Positions 15,930 to 26,742 of a DNA stretch of 64,000 nt are shown here, in pieces; position 1 is the stretch's first letter; the number at the start of each line of letters is the position of its first letter. The stretch lies in NCBI RefSeq assembly GCF_002232035.1, contig NZ_NKXR01000003.1, forward strand, positions 62,001-126,000. Reading direction: 5' to 3'. The translations under genes were made by a program, and so were the position numbers. The notes beneath the pieces were generated by a model. It searched no databases and was not told the origin of the DNA. It saw only the letters and a list, made by a program, of their open reading frames with translations. The DNA is from Collinsella sp. TF06-26. Lineage in GTDB: Bacteria > Actinomycetota > Coriobacteriia > Coriobacteriales > Coriobacteriaceae.

Positions 15930-17447
15930 ATGGGAACTTATCATAGTACACGAGGACGCACTTTATCGTGCTCAAGTAAGGTGGCAATCCGCACCGGCAT
16001 CGCTCCCGACGGGGGTTTGTTTGTCTCGGACGAGCTCGGCACCCAGCAGGTCGATATCAGCTCGCTTGCAGATAAATCGTACTTTGAAATCGCTCAAGAT
16101 GTGTTGGGAATGTTACTGAATGATTACACGACCGAAGAAATTTCGGCCTGTGTGAATGAGGCATACCGCGGCACGTTCGCGAGCGAAGAGGTCACGCCGC
16201 TCGTCAAACTCGACGCCGCACCGGGCGCTGACGTCCCTCAGACCTATGTGATGGAGCTCTTTGGCGGCCCCACAAGCGCCTTCAAGGACGTCGCCCTGCA
16301 GATGCTCCCCCGTCTGATGGCCCGCACTTCCGCCAAGGACGGCGGCGCCGAGCGCATCATGATCGTCACCGCCACGTCGGGCGACACGGGCAAGGCAGCA
16401 CTCGCCGGCTTTGCCGACGCCCCGGGCACGGGCATCACCGTCTTTTATCCCGAAGGCAAAGTCAGCCGCGTGCAGAATCTGCAGATGTCCACGCAGGAGG
16501 GCGATAACGTCGCCGTCTGCGGCATCCGCGGCAACTTCGACGATGCCCAGAGTGCCGTCAAGCGCATCTTTGCCGATAAGGAGCTTGCCGAGCGCCTGGA
16601 GGCCGCTGGCACTGTGCTTTCGAGTGCCAACTCCATCAACGTCGGCCGCCTGGTGCCGCAGGTTGTCTACTACTTTGCCGCCTATGCGCAGCTGCTGCGC
16701 GCCGGCGCCATTGTGGCCGGCGACACCGTGGAGTTCTACGTACCGACCGGCAACTTTGGCGACATCCTGGCCGGCTACTATGCCAAGCGCATGGGTCTGC
16801 CCGTCGCCAAACTCGTCGTGGCCAGCGACAAGAACAACGTGCTCGCCGACTTCCTGACCACCGGCGTCTACGACCGCAACCGTCCGTTCTTCACGACCAT
16901 CTCGCCGTCGATGGACATCCTCATCAGCTCTAACCTGGAGCGCATGCTGTACTTCCTGTCCGATGGCGACTGCGAGCTCGTTGCTGGCCTTATGGAGCAG
17001 CTGGCACAGACTGGTCGCTACGAGGTTCCCGCCGACCTGCTGGCAAAGATTCAGAGCGTCTTTGGCTGCGGTTGGGCCAGCGAGGACGAGGTCCGCGCTG
17101 CCATCAAGAACTGCTGGGATGCAAACGGCTATGTGATCGACCCGCACACCGCCTGCGGCTATCACGTCTTTGAAAAAGTCACCCCCGCCGAGGGCGCCAA
17201 GGCCCGCGTGCTGCTTTCGACCGCCAGCCCCTACAAGTTCCCGCGCGCCTGCTGCGACGCTCTGGGCCTCGACGTTCCCGAGGATGATTTTGAGGCTATG
17301 CGTGTGCTCGAGCAGGCCACCGATACGGTCGCCCCGGCACAACTTGCCGAGCTCGAGTCCAAGCCCGTCCGCTTTGAAGACGTCTGCGACGTCGATGAGA
17401 TGGCAAGCTACGTCGAGTCTGCAGCAAAACGAATGAGCACCAACTAA
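15930..17447 (+). CDS. thrC: Threonine synthase
   Basis: A 505-residue PLP enzyme making threonine from O-phosphohomoserine. The PLP-binding lysine is K119 in GGPTSAFKDVA, and the length fits the ~500-residue bacterial class. Start at MGTYHSTRG: GAGGAG lies about 9 bp upstream, whereas an earlier frame start at 15885 has none. A clean terminator (17460-17490) and then nested hairpin NH5 separate it from thrB, which completes the preceding step. Confidence 0.95.
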   Translation: MGTYHSTRGRTLSCSSKVAIRTGIAPDGGLFVSDELGTQQVDISSLADKSYFEIAQDVLGMLLNDYTTEEISACVNEAYRGTFASEEVTPLVKLDAAPGADVPQTYVMELFGGPTSAFKDVALQMLPRLMARTSAKDGGAERIMIVTATSGDTGKAALAGFADAPGTGITVFYPEGKVSRVQNLQMSTQEGDNVAVCGIRGNFDDAQSAVKRIFADKELAERLEAAGTVLSSANSINVGRLVPQVVYYFAAYAQLLRAGAIVAGDTVEFYVPTGNFGDILAGYYAKRMGLPVAKLVVASDKNNVLADFLTTGVYDRNRPFFTTISPSMDILISSNLERMLYFLSDGDCELVAGLMEQLAQTGRYEVPADLLAKIQSVFGCGWASEDEVRAAIKNCWDANGYVIDPHTACGYHVFEKVTPAEGAKARVLLSTASPYKFPRACCDALGLDVPEDDFEAMRVLEQATDTVAPAQLAELESKPVRFEDVCDVDEMASYVESAAKRMSTN

Positions 17448-17459
17448 ACCCCTTATTAA

Positions 17460-17490
17460 GCGCCGGCGAAAGCCGGCGCACCTTCTTTTA
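17460..17490 (+). terminator. Rho-independent terminator after thrC
   Basis: GCGCCGGC-GAAA-GCCGGCGC, an 8-bp stem closed by a GAAA tetraloop, followed by ACCTTCTTTTA. Confidence 0.85.
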
Positions 17491-17524
17491 TCAGAAACCC
17501 ACCGGGATGATGACGAACTGACAT

Positions 17525-17635
17525 GCGGGTCTGCCTGTTTAGTTCGTCGCGAGTTCCGCACGAGCCGGAAAGCACTTAATGTGCTTTCCGAGCGAGCCAG
17601 GACTGCCCGAGCAGCGAACTAAACAGGCAGACCGC
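17525..17635. repeat. Nested-hairpin element NH5 between thrC and thrB
   Basis: The outer stem is GCGGGTCTGCCTGTTTAG paired with CTAAACAGGCAGACCGC. Inside are GTTCCGCACGAG on the left and CCCGAGCAG on the right. The inner stem is CGGAAAGCAC-TTAAT-GTGCTTTCCG. The right arm ends about 13 bp before the thrB start codon, so the structure reaches the thrB ribosome-binding region. Confidence 0.8.
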
Positions 17636-17648
17636 CCAGGAGATTCCC

Positions 17649-18530
17649 ATGATCAAGATCACCGTCCCCGCCACCAGCGCAAACCTAGGCATCGGCTACG
17701 ACACCCTCGGCATGGCCGTCAGCCTCTACTCGCACTTCACCTTTGAGCGCGCCGACAAGCTCACCATCACGGGTTGCCCCGAGGAGTTCCAAAACGAGAA
17801 CAACCTAGTCTACGTGAGCTTTGTGGATGCACTGGCCGCGTGGGGCGAGCCGGCTTTTCCCGTTGCCATCGACATTCAAACCGATGTGCCCGTCGCTCGC
17901 GGCCTGGGCTCCAGCTCCACCTGCGTCGTCGCCGGCATTATGGCCGCCGCCGCGCTGACGGGCCACACCGTCGACCGTGCCGAGCTCGTCCGCATTGCCA
18001 CCGAGGTCGAGGGCCATCCCGATAACGTCGCCCCTGCCATCCTGGGTGGTGCCGTTTGCTCCTTTACGCCGACTGATTCGCTCCCCCAGTGTCTGCGCTA
18101 CGAGGTGAGCGATCGCTTGCGTTTTATTACCGTGATTCCGCCCTACGAGGTGCATACGAGTGAGGCGCGCAAGGTCGTGCCGCAGGAGATTCCACTCTCC
18201 ACCGCCGTATGGCAAATGGGCCGCATCGCCGGCATGACGCGCGGCCTGGAGACCGGCAACCTTGACCTGATTGCCGCCGCCAACGACGACCGCATCCAGG
18301 AGCCCTATCGCCGCCGCCTGATTCCCGATTACAACGCCGTGCGCGACACCTGCCTTAACGGCGGCGCCAAGACCATCTGGATCAGCGGTTCGGGCTCGAC
18401 CCTCATGGCTGTGACCGACGACACCATCGTGGCAAAGTTCCTACAGGTCAAGCTGCGCGAGCAGTTCCCCAAGTGCGATACGCATATTCTGACGTGCGAC
18501 ACGGAAGGCGCTCAAATCGAGTACCTGTAG
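17649..18530 (+). CDS. thrB: Homoserine kinase
   Basis: A 293-residue GHMP-family kinase producing O-phosphohomoserine for ThrC. The family motifs are present: N-terminal PATSANLGIGYDTLGMA, ATP loop PVARGLGSSSTCVVAG at about residues 80-95, and the C-terminal glycine motif WISGSGSTLMA. CAGGAG lies 7 bp before the ATG. It is placed after thrC but separated by a terminator and a large hairpin, so it may have its own or partial read-through expression. Confidence 0.95.
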   Translation: MIKITVPATSANLGIGYDTLGMAVSLYSHFTFERADKLTITGCPEEFQNENNLVYVSFVDALAAWGEPAFPVAIDIQTDVPVARGLGSSSTCVVAGIMAAAALTGHTVDRAELVRIATEVEGHPDNVAPAILGGAVCSFTPTDSLPQCLRYEVSDRLRFITVIPPYEVHTSEARKVVPQEIPLSTAVWQMGRIAGMTRGLETGNLDLIAAANDDRIQEPYRRRLIPDYNAVRDTCLNGGAKTIWISGSGSTLMAVTDDTIVAKFLQVKLREQFPKCDTHILTCDTEGAQIEYL

Positions 18531-18553
18531 ACATCCTCCTCATATACCTGTCC

Positions 18554-18680
18554 GGGACGGTCGGGATGTTCCCTCAAAATCGTCCTCGCACATGAAGGCC
18601 CCTTGTCCTGCTCCTACGGAGCGACGGACAAGGGGCCTTCGCGCTGCGGAATGATTTTGAGGGAACATCCCGACCGTCCC
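18554..18680. repeat. Nested-hairpin element NH2
   Basis: The 28-bp perfect outer stem starts GGGACGGTCGGGATGTTCCC and its partner ends in GACCGTCCC. Read on the minus strand it shows the same internal signatures as the other copies: ATTCCGCAG and GCGAGGACG. The inner stem pairs GAAGGCCCCTTGTCC with its complement around GCTCC-TAC-GGAGC. It lies between convergent thrB and engB. Confidence 0.85.
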
Positions 18681-18788
18681 TGCGCCTACCTTGCTGAGGA
18701 TGTCTACAGGGACCCACGCTTTGAAGGGGCGCCGGGCTGATAGTTTGGCTTTTTATTGGTAGGGGCTCTTGCTAGACTGAAGCACTTA

Positions 18789-19379
18789 TTAGAGGCACGC
18801 CTCGGCAATGCGGCGCTTGAGCTCGTCGATGCCCACACCGGTCTGGGAGCTCGTGATGATCACGTTTTCGGCCGGGACGTTGAGCTGCTTTTTGATGGCT
18901 GCTGCCTGGCGGGCCTGCTGGGTGCGGCTGAGCTTGTCGGCTTTGGTGAGGCAGACGATAAAGTTGAACTCGTTGCCCTGCAGGTAGTCGATCATGTCAT
19001 GATCGAGCTTGCTGGGGTCGTGACGAATGTCAACCAGCGATACGACCAGGTTAAAGCTGCGCTCGGAGTCAAAGAAGTCGCCAATAAGCTCGGCCCAGCG
19101 GTCGCGCTCGGCCTTGGAGCGACGGGCGAAACCGTAACCCGGCAGGTCCACGAAATGCACGTCGTCGGCCTCAAAGAAGTTGATGTTGCTCGTCTTGCCC
19201 GGCGTACTGGAAACCTTGACCAGGTTCTTGCGGCCAAAGAGCTTGTTCATAATCGACGACTTGCCCACGTTGGAGCGGCCGACAAAGCTCACCTCGGGGC
19301 AGGTGGACTCGGGAATCTGCGAAACCTTGCCGTAGCTGGCGACGAACTTGGCAAGCTGGTAGTTAATGGAATCGGCCAT
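18789..19379 (-). CDS. engB: Ribosome biogenesis GTPase EngB/YsxC
   Basis: A 196-residue small GTPase needed for assembly of the large ribosomal subunit. G1 is GRSNVGKSS at residues 34-42, G3 is DLPGYGFAR, and G4 is LTKADK, with a C-terminal ITSSQTGVGIDEL motif. The start at MADSINY is set by AAGGAG 6 bp upstream; the GTG two codons earlier overlaps that site. It is transcribed with or just after the nucleosidase gene 38 bp upstream. Confidence 0.93.
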   Translation of the reverse strand: MADSINYQLAKFVASYGKVSQIPESTCPEVSFVGRSNVGKSSIMNKLFGRKNLVKVSSTPGKTSNINFFEADDVHFVDLPGYGFARRSKAERDRWAELIGDFFDSERSFNLVVSLVDIRHDPSKLDHDMIDYLQGNEFNFIVCLTKADKLSRTQQARQAAAIKKQLNVPAENVIITSSQTGVGIDELKRRIAEACL

Positions 19380-19417
19380 GGACACTCCTTGGTCGTAGGT
19401 TCTTACAAAAGAGCGCG

Positions 19418-20158
19418 CTATTGCGCGGCGGCAATGCGGCGGACGATATCGAGCGTGATATCACTTGCGACACGCGCGTACTCGAACAGATCGAACTCTC
19501 GGTCGCAAATTGCATCGTACGCCTCGTCACAATTATCGCTGATAGCGCGCAACACCAGGCAATCGACACCATTTTTGGTTGCGACATGGGCAATTGCCGC
19601 GCCCTCCATGCCGACACAATCGGCATGCGTCGCCTCGATAGCGTCGTTGCGCATGGCGGTGCCCGTCACAAAGCGGTTACCCGTGGCAATCGTGCCGACC
19701 AGGAATTGTTTGGCTCCCTCGTTCGAAGCGGCTGCATTTGTCGAAGCATCAACAAACCCACGCTCAGCAAGCACGTCGACGGCAATATCGACCAGCGCGG
19801 GTGTCGAGCCAAACTCCTCGAGCCCCGGTGCGGACTCGGCGATAAGCGCGGTATCGGTATCCAGATAGCGCAGGCGTTTGCCAATGACCACGTCGTCGAT
19901 ACGGAGCTTGGGGTTCAAACCGCCCGCAATGCCCGAAAACACAACAGCCTGCGGAGCATACTTGCTAATGAGGTGCTGTGTCGCAGCGGCGGCGTTCACC
20001 GTGCCCATGCCCGCCGTTGTGGCGACAACTGTCAGGCCGTCGAGCCCACCGCTCACAACGGTCAAGCCTGCCTCCCGTGCCTCGCAAACGTCGCTCAGCT
20101 CTTCCTTAATCTGCATGATCTCTTTTTCGAGCGCACCGATAATCGCGATGGTAGCCAT
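19418..20158 (-). CDS. mtnN: 5'-methylthioadenosine/S-adenosylhomocysteine nucleosidase
   Basis: A 246-residue enzyme hydrolysing MTA and SAH to adenine and a thioribose compound; part of methionine salvage and of SAM by-product clearance. N-terminal IAIIGALEKEIMQIKEEL, VVFSGIAGGLNP, GMEGAAIAHV and the C-terminal RAISDNCDE, which holds the catalytic aspartate, match the family. The start MATIAIIG follows TTGGGGAAT; a slightly longer frame start lacks a site. It likely shares a transcript with engB. Confidence 0.93.
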   Translation of the reverse strand: MATIAIIGALEKEIMQIKEELSDVCEAREAGLTVVSGGLDGLTVVATTAGMGTVNAAAATQHLISKYAPQAVVFSGIAGGLNPKLRIDDVVIGKRLRYLDTDTALIAESAPGLEEFGSTPALVDIAVDVLAERGFVDASTNAAASNEGAKQFLVGTIATGNRFVTGTAMRNDAIEATHADCVGMEGAAIAHVATKNGVDCLVLRAISDNCDEAYDAICDREFDLFEYARVASDITLDIVRRIAAAQ

Positions 20159-20236
20159 ACCATTCCCCAAACCTATACGAAATTCTCAACCACGGTATGG
20201 TACCAGCATTTTGTTTGACCTCGCCAAACGAACACG

Positions 20237-20434
20237 CTAAGCCAGTGCAGCGCGGGTATCATAGAGCGCCTTGGCGATGGCGGCCACGACCTCGCTCGAG
20301 CGGTCGCTCCACGGCATCGATGTCATGATGCTCATGACATAGGTACGGCCATCGATGTCGATAAGGCCCGCATCGCATGTCGAATAGCAACCATCCTCGC
20401 TGACCCAACCCACCTTGTTGCACATCTTAAAGGG
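20237..20434 (-). pseudogene. C-terminal remnant of a class A beta-lactamase-like serine hydrolase
   Basis: About 60 codons remain, beginning MCNKVGWVSEDGCYSTCDAG and continuing LIDIDGRTYVMSIM. K-V-G-W followed by D-A-G-L-I corresponds to the KTG-type box and last strands of the penicillin-binding fold. The active-site serine half is missing. Reading upstream, the frame meets a stop within five codons, at a GTAGTCAATTTGGGACG sequence that resembles the REP-type repeats. The gene appears to have been cut at that repeat. Confidence 0.6.
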
Positions 20435-20462
20435 TAGTCAATTTGGGACGGGCTTGTTAGCC
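20433..20462. repeat. Partial REP-like sequence
   Basis: GTAGTCAATTTGGGACGGGC resembles the first half of the GTAGTCATTGGGGACG repeats at 32791 and 63659. It marks the break of the hydrolase remnant and abuts the end of pflA. Confidence 0.4.
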
Positions 20463-21275
20463 AATGGCCGACCTGAGCTCCGCACGGCGCTTTTTCATGC
20501 CGGCCATGACGGCGTTGCGCAGCTCGGGCATGCGCGCGGTATCCATCTGGGGCACGCCCTCGAGCTTATAGGGAATACCCAGTTGCTCGTACTTGACGAC
20601 ACCCATCGTGTGATACGGCAGCATTTCCAGGCCCACCACGTTGTGCCATGGAGCGATCAGGCGACCGAGCTTCTCGCATTCCTCCGCCGTGTCGGTGATA
20701 CCCGGCACCACCACATGGCGAATAACAACCTTAATCTTGCGACGGGCAAGCTCATCGCCAAACGCCAGGATGCGCGCAGGATCGCAACCGGTCAGCTTTT
20801 TATGCTCAACCGGATCGGCATGCTTGATGTCGAGCAGCACCATATCGGTCTCGTTGAGAACAGCATCGAACTTCTCCGGATGCTTGGGATCAAATGCATA
20901 GCCACAGCTGTCTAGGCAGGTGTGTACGCGGCCATCGGGGTTGTTGTGCATCACGCGGAACAGGTCGGCCAAAAACTCGGGCTGCAGGAGCGGTTCGCCG
21001 CCCGAAACGGTAATGCCGCCGCTACGGTAGAACTCATGGTTGCTCTGGAACTCGTCCATGAGATGCTCGACGGTCACCATCGTGCCGCCGTTAACAGACC
21101 AGGTATCGGGATTGTGGCAATACGCGCAGCGCATGGGACAGCCCTGAACAAACACCACAAAGCGGATGCCGGGTCCGTCGACCGTTCCCATCGTCTCGAT
21201 CGAATGCACGCGACCCAGGGCATACGCAGAGTCCTCGGGATGAGCATCCACACCCTCAAGCGTCATCTCAGCCAT
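20457..21275 (-). CDS. pflA: Pyruvate formate-lyase activating enzyme
   Basis: A 272-residue radical SAM enzyme that puts the glycyl radical on pyruvate formate-lyase. The 4Fe-4S motif is C46-x3-C50-x2-C53 (CPMRCAYC), followed by HNPDTW; GGITVSGGEPLLQPEF is the SAM-binding GGE motif. It sits ~1.5 kb downstream of the glycyl-radical gene with degV between, all on the minus strand. Its natural substrate here would be Gly58 of the small separate subunit. Confidence 0.95.
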   Translation of the reverse strand: MAEMTLEGVDAHPEDSAYALGRVHSIETMGTVDGPGIRFVVFVQGCPMRCAYCHNPDTWSVNGGTMVTVEHLMDEFQSNHEFYRSGGITVSGGEPLLQPEFLADLFRVMHNNPDGRVHTCLDSCGYAFDPKHPEKFDAVLNETDMVLLDIKHADPVEHKKLTGCDPARILAFGDELARRKIKVVIRHVVVPGITDTAEECEKLGRLIAPWHNVVGLEMLPYHTMGVVKYEQLGIPYKLEGVPQMDTARMPELRNAVMAGMKKRRAELRSAIG

Positions 21276-21462
21276 TCCCGCAACCTTGCCTCTCTTTGGT
21301 TTTTGTCAATTAAAATGCCAGAGCCATTCTAGCCCATACGCCTGATGGCGAAACGGTTTAGCGGTCAATTTGATCGTCCTATTTGACTCCACGCAAAAGC
21401 GGCGGGAAGGTTGTCACAACCCGCTCGCCGCCGAAGCAATAGAAATCGATAGACGCCAGGCC

Positions 21463-22317
21463 CTACGCCTTAAGCGTAAGCACCGCGCCAAAGGCGGTCG
21501 GGCCGCAGTGGCTCGAGATGACGCCGCCGACCTGAGTCCAGGTAACGTCCTTAAAGCCCAGGTCGTGCGCATAGACTTCCATATCGTCGCGCAGCTCCTC
21601 GGAAAGGCCCACCGAATACGCCAGGCCAATATGCGAGTAGTCGATCTCGCCCTTCGCTACCATGTGGTCAAGAAAGGCACGGGCGCACTTGAGCATAGAA
21701 CCGCGGAACTTCTTGGTCGCCACGAACTTGCCGCCCGTCACCTCGATGCAGGGCTTAATCTTGAGCAGATGGGCGCCTAGGAACGCGACGTTGGACAAGC
21801 GACCGCCGGCCTTAAGGAAGGCGAGATCGGTTGGGACAAAGCCCAACAGCACGCGGTCCATCACCGAATTGGTGAAGGCGAAAATTTCGTCAACGGTGGC
21901 ATCGGGATGAGCCTCGATGTATTTGGCAGTCTCAACGACAACGAGTGACTGGCCCACCGAGACAAAGCGCGTGTCCATGGAGAACACGTAGTCGCGCCCC
22001 TGGGCCGCAATCTTCGAGGACTGATGCGAGCAGGTCGTGGCCTCGGAATACGCAAGATGCAAAATGGTCGCATCGGGCTGCTCGGCATGAATGCGGTCGT
22101 ACACGTGAGCAAAATCCGCAGGCGAGCAGCCACTGGTCTTGGGCATAACGCCAAACTCGTTACAGCGCGAGTAAATCTCGAGCGGATCGATCGAGCCGTC
22201 CTCGACGGTCTCGTCACCAATCGTGACATGCATAGGCACGCGCACGATGCCGTAGCGCTCGCAGAGCTCCGGCGTCACATCCGACCCAGACTCAACCACG
22301 ATTACGTACTTGCCCAT
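21463..22317 (-). CDS. DegV-family fatty-acid-binding protein
   Basis: A 284-residue protein of the DegV fold. It starts MGKYVIVVESGSDVTPEL; later hallmarks are TSGCSPADF (fatty-acid carboxylate contact) and SMDTRFVSVGQSLVV. The family binds fatty acids and in several Gram-positives delivers them to the FakA kinase; no FakA is in the window. The start is chosen at MGKYV because the family begins there, though the ribosome site is weak. A long open frame further upstream is not supported. Confidence 0.88.
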   Translation of the reverse strand: MGKYVIVVESGSDVTPELCERYGIVRVPMHVTIGDETVEDGSIDPLEIYSRCNEFGVMPKTSGCSPADFAHVYDRIHAEQPDATILHLAYSEATTCSHQSSKIAAQGRDYVFSMDTRFVSVGQSLVVVETAKYIEAHPDATVDEIFAFTNSVMDRVLLGFVPTDLAFLKAGGRLSNVAFLGAHLLKIKPCIEVTGGKFVATKKFRGSMLKCARAFLDHMVAKGEIDYSHIGLAYSVGLSEELRDDMEVYAHDLGFKDVTWTQVGGVISSHCGPTAFGAVLTLKA

Positions 22318-22399
22318 TCTTATCACGACCCATCTCGACGTTGGCTTTTCACTACATGACACACGCCCGGCGCACTGTTGCACAACGGCGTCCAAGCGC

Positions 22400-22444
22400 C
22401 AAAGAGACGCCGCCCTTTGCACATAACAAAGGACAGCGTCTCCC
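22400..22444 (-). terminator. Hairpin with short T-run between grcA-type gene and degV
   Basis: On the minus strand GAGACGC and CCTTTG on the left pair with CAAAG and GCGTCTC on the right, followed by TTT. It may end transcription coming from the pfl genes or act in the degV leader. Confidence 0.45.
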
Positions 22445-22507
22445 TGGAAAACTCCGTGCTTAACTGAGATTCTACACGGTTTATTGCTAAGTGTTACTTA
22501 CTCCGCA

Positions 22508-22536
22508 AACGGTAGCTATACGCGATAAACGGTAGC
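22508..22536. promoter_or_regulatory. Two direct AACGGTAGC motifs, 20 bp apart
   Basis: AACGGTAGC occurs at 22508-22516 and 22528-22536 in an AT-richer stretch upstream of degV, and once more in reverse at 25434-25442 upstream of pflB. The two-turn spacing suggests a protein-binding site; the regulator is not known. Confidence 0.35.
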
Positions 22537-22612
22537 GCAACTAAGAAAGTATCCCCAACGATCAATCTATTAGGAGAGTTCCGCCTAAAGAGTAACTACA
22601 CAGGACCCCGCC

Positions 22613-22735
22613 GGGGCTGTTTGGGCTACCTCCCAAAACTTTCCACAGGACGCAAGAAGCCCTCGCCGCACGAAGTGCGCAGCGAGGGCTTCTTGCATGT
22701 CCGAGGACGTTTTGGGAGGTAGCCCAAACAGCCCC
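22613..22735. repeat. Nested-hairpin element NH3
   Basis: The 27-bp outer stem starts GGGGCTGTTTGGGCTACC and its partner ends CCCAAACAGCCCC. The internal signatures are TTTCCACAG and CCGAGGACG. The inner stem is GCAAGAAGCCCTCGC paired with GCGAGGGCTTCTTGC around GCAC-GAA-GTGC. It begins ~27 bp past the stop of the glycyl-radical gene. The rest of the 444-bp gap holds the AACGGTAGC motifs and a terminator-like hairpin. Confidence 0.85.
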
Positions 22736-22761
22736 AGCGATCCTGCGGGAGTTAAACCCCT

Positions 22762-23013
22762 TTAGAACTTGTTGTGGAAGGTACGCGAAATGACCTCGTC
22801 CTGCTGCTCCTTGGTGAGCGTGTGGAAGTTCACGGCGTAGCCGGAAACGCGAATGGTCAGCTGCGGGTACTTCTCGGGGTGAGCCTGAGCGTCGAGCAGC
22901 GTCTCACGGTTGAAGACGTTGATGTTCAGGTGGTGGCCACCCTTCTCGGCGTAAGCGTCGAGCATGTGGACCAGGTTATCGGCCTGAGTCTCGGAAACTT
23001 CAGAAACCTTCAT
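22762..23013 (-). CDS. grcA: Stand-alone glycyl-radical domain of pyruvate formate-lyase
   Basis: An 83-residue protein that is the C-terminal glycyl-radical domain of [23 protein letters not shown], then [13 protein letters not shown] with the radical glycine G58, then the [14 protein letters not shown] ending. AAGGAG lies 7 bp before the ATG, so it is translated on its own. The large PFL gene just upstream lacks this domain, so unlike E. coli GrcA (a spare part for damaged enzyme) this piece is probably essential for activity. Confidence 0.9.
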   Translation of the reverse strand: MKVSEVSETQADNLVHMLDAYAEKGGHHLNINVFNRETLLDAQAHPEKYPQLTIRVSGYAVNFHTLTKEQQDEVISRTFHNKF

Positions 23014-23098
23014 AATGTGTCTCCTTCGATCGATAGGCGCCGGCCGAAACCGGCGCACTAATCAGTAATCGTTATTGTTAGTATAGCACTAACAATAG

Positions 23099-25150
<2,052 letters not shown>

Positions 25151-25544
25151 TGTGTAACCACGCTCCTAGTTACGTGTAATGCGGCGCTCTCTCACACCGC
25201 TGCTTATTGAATTCTTGAATTATCGGCTTGCACTACCGGCTTCTTCCGTTCTTCACCACACGTTGGTACAGGGAAAAACGTTTGTCCACCTTGGAACTGC
25301 AACCCAAAACCCAAGATTTCACCCGTTTGAGAAGGATAACATAGCCACCCCCTTCATCAGGGCTGTTATATGTTTCTTTTTTTATACCATAAGGTTGTTT
25401 TTAACAAATCCGCAGGAAACGCTCCCACCATCAGCTACCGTTCACCGATTCGCTTGATATTTCCCCTTGCCTTTATACGTCCTTCACTCTAGCTGTTATG
25501 CCAGCTTTAGCAGAGTAAAGTGCCCCAGAGACCCCACAGAAACT
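25151..25544 (-). promoter_or_regulatory. Upstream region of pflB
   Basis: No gene is seen. A possible minus-strand promoter (TTGTTA near 25400, TATAAA 15 bp on) would give a ~230 nt untranslated leader. GCTACCGTTCACCG at 25434-25447 shares its core with motifs at 47984 and 60554. TTGTTAAAAACAA next to the -35 is a partial redox-regulator-like dyad; I would not assign it. Confidence 0.35.
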
Positions 25545-25582
25545 ACAGGGCGGCCACGGGATTTCCCCCGGGGCCGCCCTGT
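25545..25582. terminator. Strong hairpin downstream of the KDG permease
   Basis: ACAGGGCGGCC pairs with GGCCGCCCTGT around a C/T-rich loop, 39 bp past the permease stop on the minus strand. Confidence 0.6.
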
Positions 25583-25620
25583 GGCATGGCTAGTTATTTA
25601 GCTTTGATTGCCGCTTGGCA

Positions 25621-26634
25621 TTAGGCGGCTGCGGCGGCCTTGTCGGTCGTTGCCTTGCTGTGGCCCTGGCCCTCAAAATGCTTGTAGCACCAGCTGGTGA
25701 CCAGCGGGGTCAAAATGGCCGTCACGATAGCACATGCTGCGACCTGCGCCGTAGCCGTCGCGAGCACCGCGCGGCCGTACATGGCCTCGTTGACGCTTGC
25801 CATGGCAGCAGGCGTGGCCACATTGGCTCCGGCGCAGCTCGAAATGGCCGCACCTGCGACACCCGTACCGCCCGTGAGCTTATCGACCGCGATGACGGGA
25901 ATTGCAAAGACCACCGAGCAGATCACGCCGAGCAGGATGCCGGGAAGACCACCGTTGATAAGCTGGCCAAAGGTCATGGTCGATCCCATGGCAAAGAAGA
26001 CGAGCACGATGATGGCGGAAAGTGCCGGTGCCATCATCTTCTTAAAGCTGGGGAAGAGGTTACCCAGGATAATGCCGACGACGATCGGCAGGATGGCGCC
26101 CACGAGCGACCAGCCGATCGGAGCCTGACCGGCAGCGCCGAGCACGATCATCGTGACCGGAGGGCCGACAACCAGCGTGGTGATTGCGACGGCACCACGT
26201 TCGGCCTCATTGCCCATGGTGCCCATCAGTCCAGCGTACATAGCGTTGTTCGCACCCGTGCAAGCGGCCAGCATCACCATGGCCGAGATACCAAACAGGT
26301 TGTCGTTGAACACATAAAGGATGAGCAGCGACACGGCAACGACCACGATCTGCTTGACGGCGATGATGATGGCGCCGCGGGCAGCGGCGGCAGGAGCGCT
26401 CTTAAACGAAATCGTCGTACCGACGATGAGCAAAAAAGCGCCAACAAGCGGGCCTGCGCCCTGCTGGGTCATGCCGAGCGTAAAGCTGCCGAGCGTTTTG
26501 AACAGGTCGGGGAACAGCGTGTTGAGCAGGCAGCCCAACAAAAGCGGCACCAAAATATTGGCACCCGGGATGGAGGACATCTTAAAGAACGGCTCCTTTG
26601 CCGCCGGCGCCTCCACCGCAGTCGATTCACTCAT
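25621..26634 (-). CDS. 2-keto-3-deoxygluconate permease
   Basis: A 337-residue membrane protein of the KdgT family, about ten hydrophobic segments. Recognisable stretches are IPGANILVPLLLGCLLNTLFP, ACTGANNAMYAGLMG and SCAGANVATPAAMASVNE. It would import 2-keto-3-deoxygluconate, a product of pectin or hexuronate breakdown, by proton symport. It follows an SDR gene that could supply or interconvert related sugar acids. No KDG kinase or aldolase is in the window. Confidence 0.88.
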   Translation of the reverse strand: MSESTAVEAPAAKEPFFKMSSIPGANILVPLLLGCLLNTLFPDLFKTLGSFTLGMTQQGAGPLVGAFLLIVGTTISFKSAPAAAARGAIIIAVKQIVVVAVSLLILYVFNDNLFGISAMVMLAACTGANNAMYAGLMGTMGNEAERGAVAITTLVVGPPVTMIVLGAAGQAPIGWSLVGAILPIVVGIILGNLFPSFKKMMAPALSAIIVLVFFAMGSTMTFGQLINGGLPGILLGVICSVVFAIPVIAVDKLTGGTGVAGAAISSCAGANVATPAAMASVNEAMYGRAVLATATAQVAACAIVTAILTPLVTSWCYKHFEGQGHSKATTDKAAAAA

Positions 26635-26691
26635 TTATATCTCCTTTTGATGCGTGCGACACGCGGTCACACGCTCCTGTGCCAGAAAGAA

Positions 26692-26723
26692 GGCGACGGT
26701 CCCGAGTCGCAGGAGCCGTCGCC
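26692..26723 (-). terminator. Hairpin between the SDR and permease genes
   Basis: GGCGACGG pairs with CCGTCGCC; on the minus strand it is followed by TTCTTTCT. It could end the SDR transcript or reduce read-through into the permease. Confidence 0.45.
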
Positions 26724-26742
26724 GAATTAACGTCGCGGGGTA

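Noticed and set aside
14443-16119. Long plus-strand open frame opposite lysC
   Set aside because: It is a shadow of lysC and runs into thrC in the wrong frame; no homology and no start signal.
16113-17561. Minus-strand open frame opposite thrC
   Set aside because: Antisense to a complete threonine synthase; low-complexity product.
23014-23098. Frameshift or sequencing error splitting pflB
   Set aside because: The gap between the two parts is 85 bp of non-coding sequence with two inverted repeats, the core ends at a domain border, and the small gene has its own AAGGAG site.
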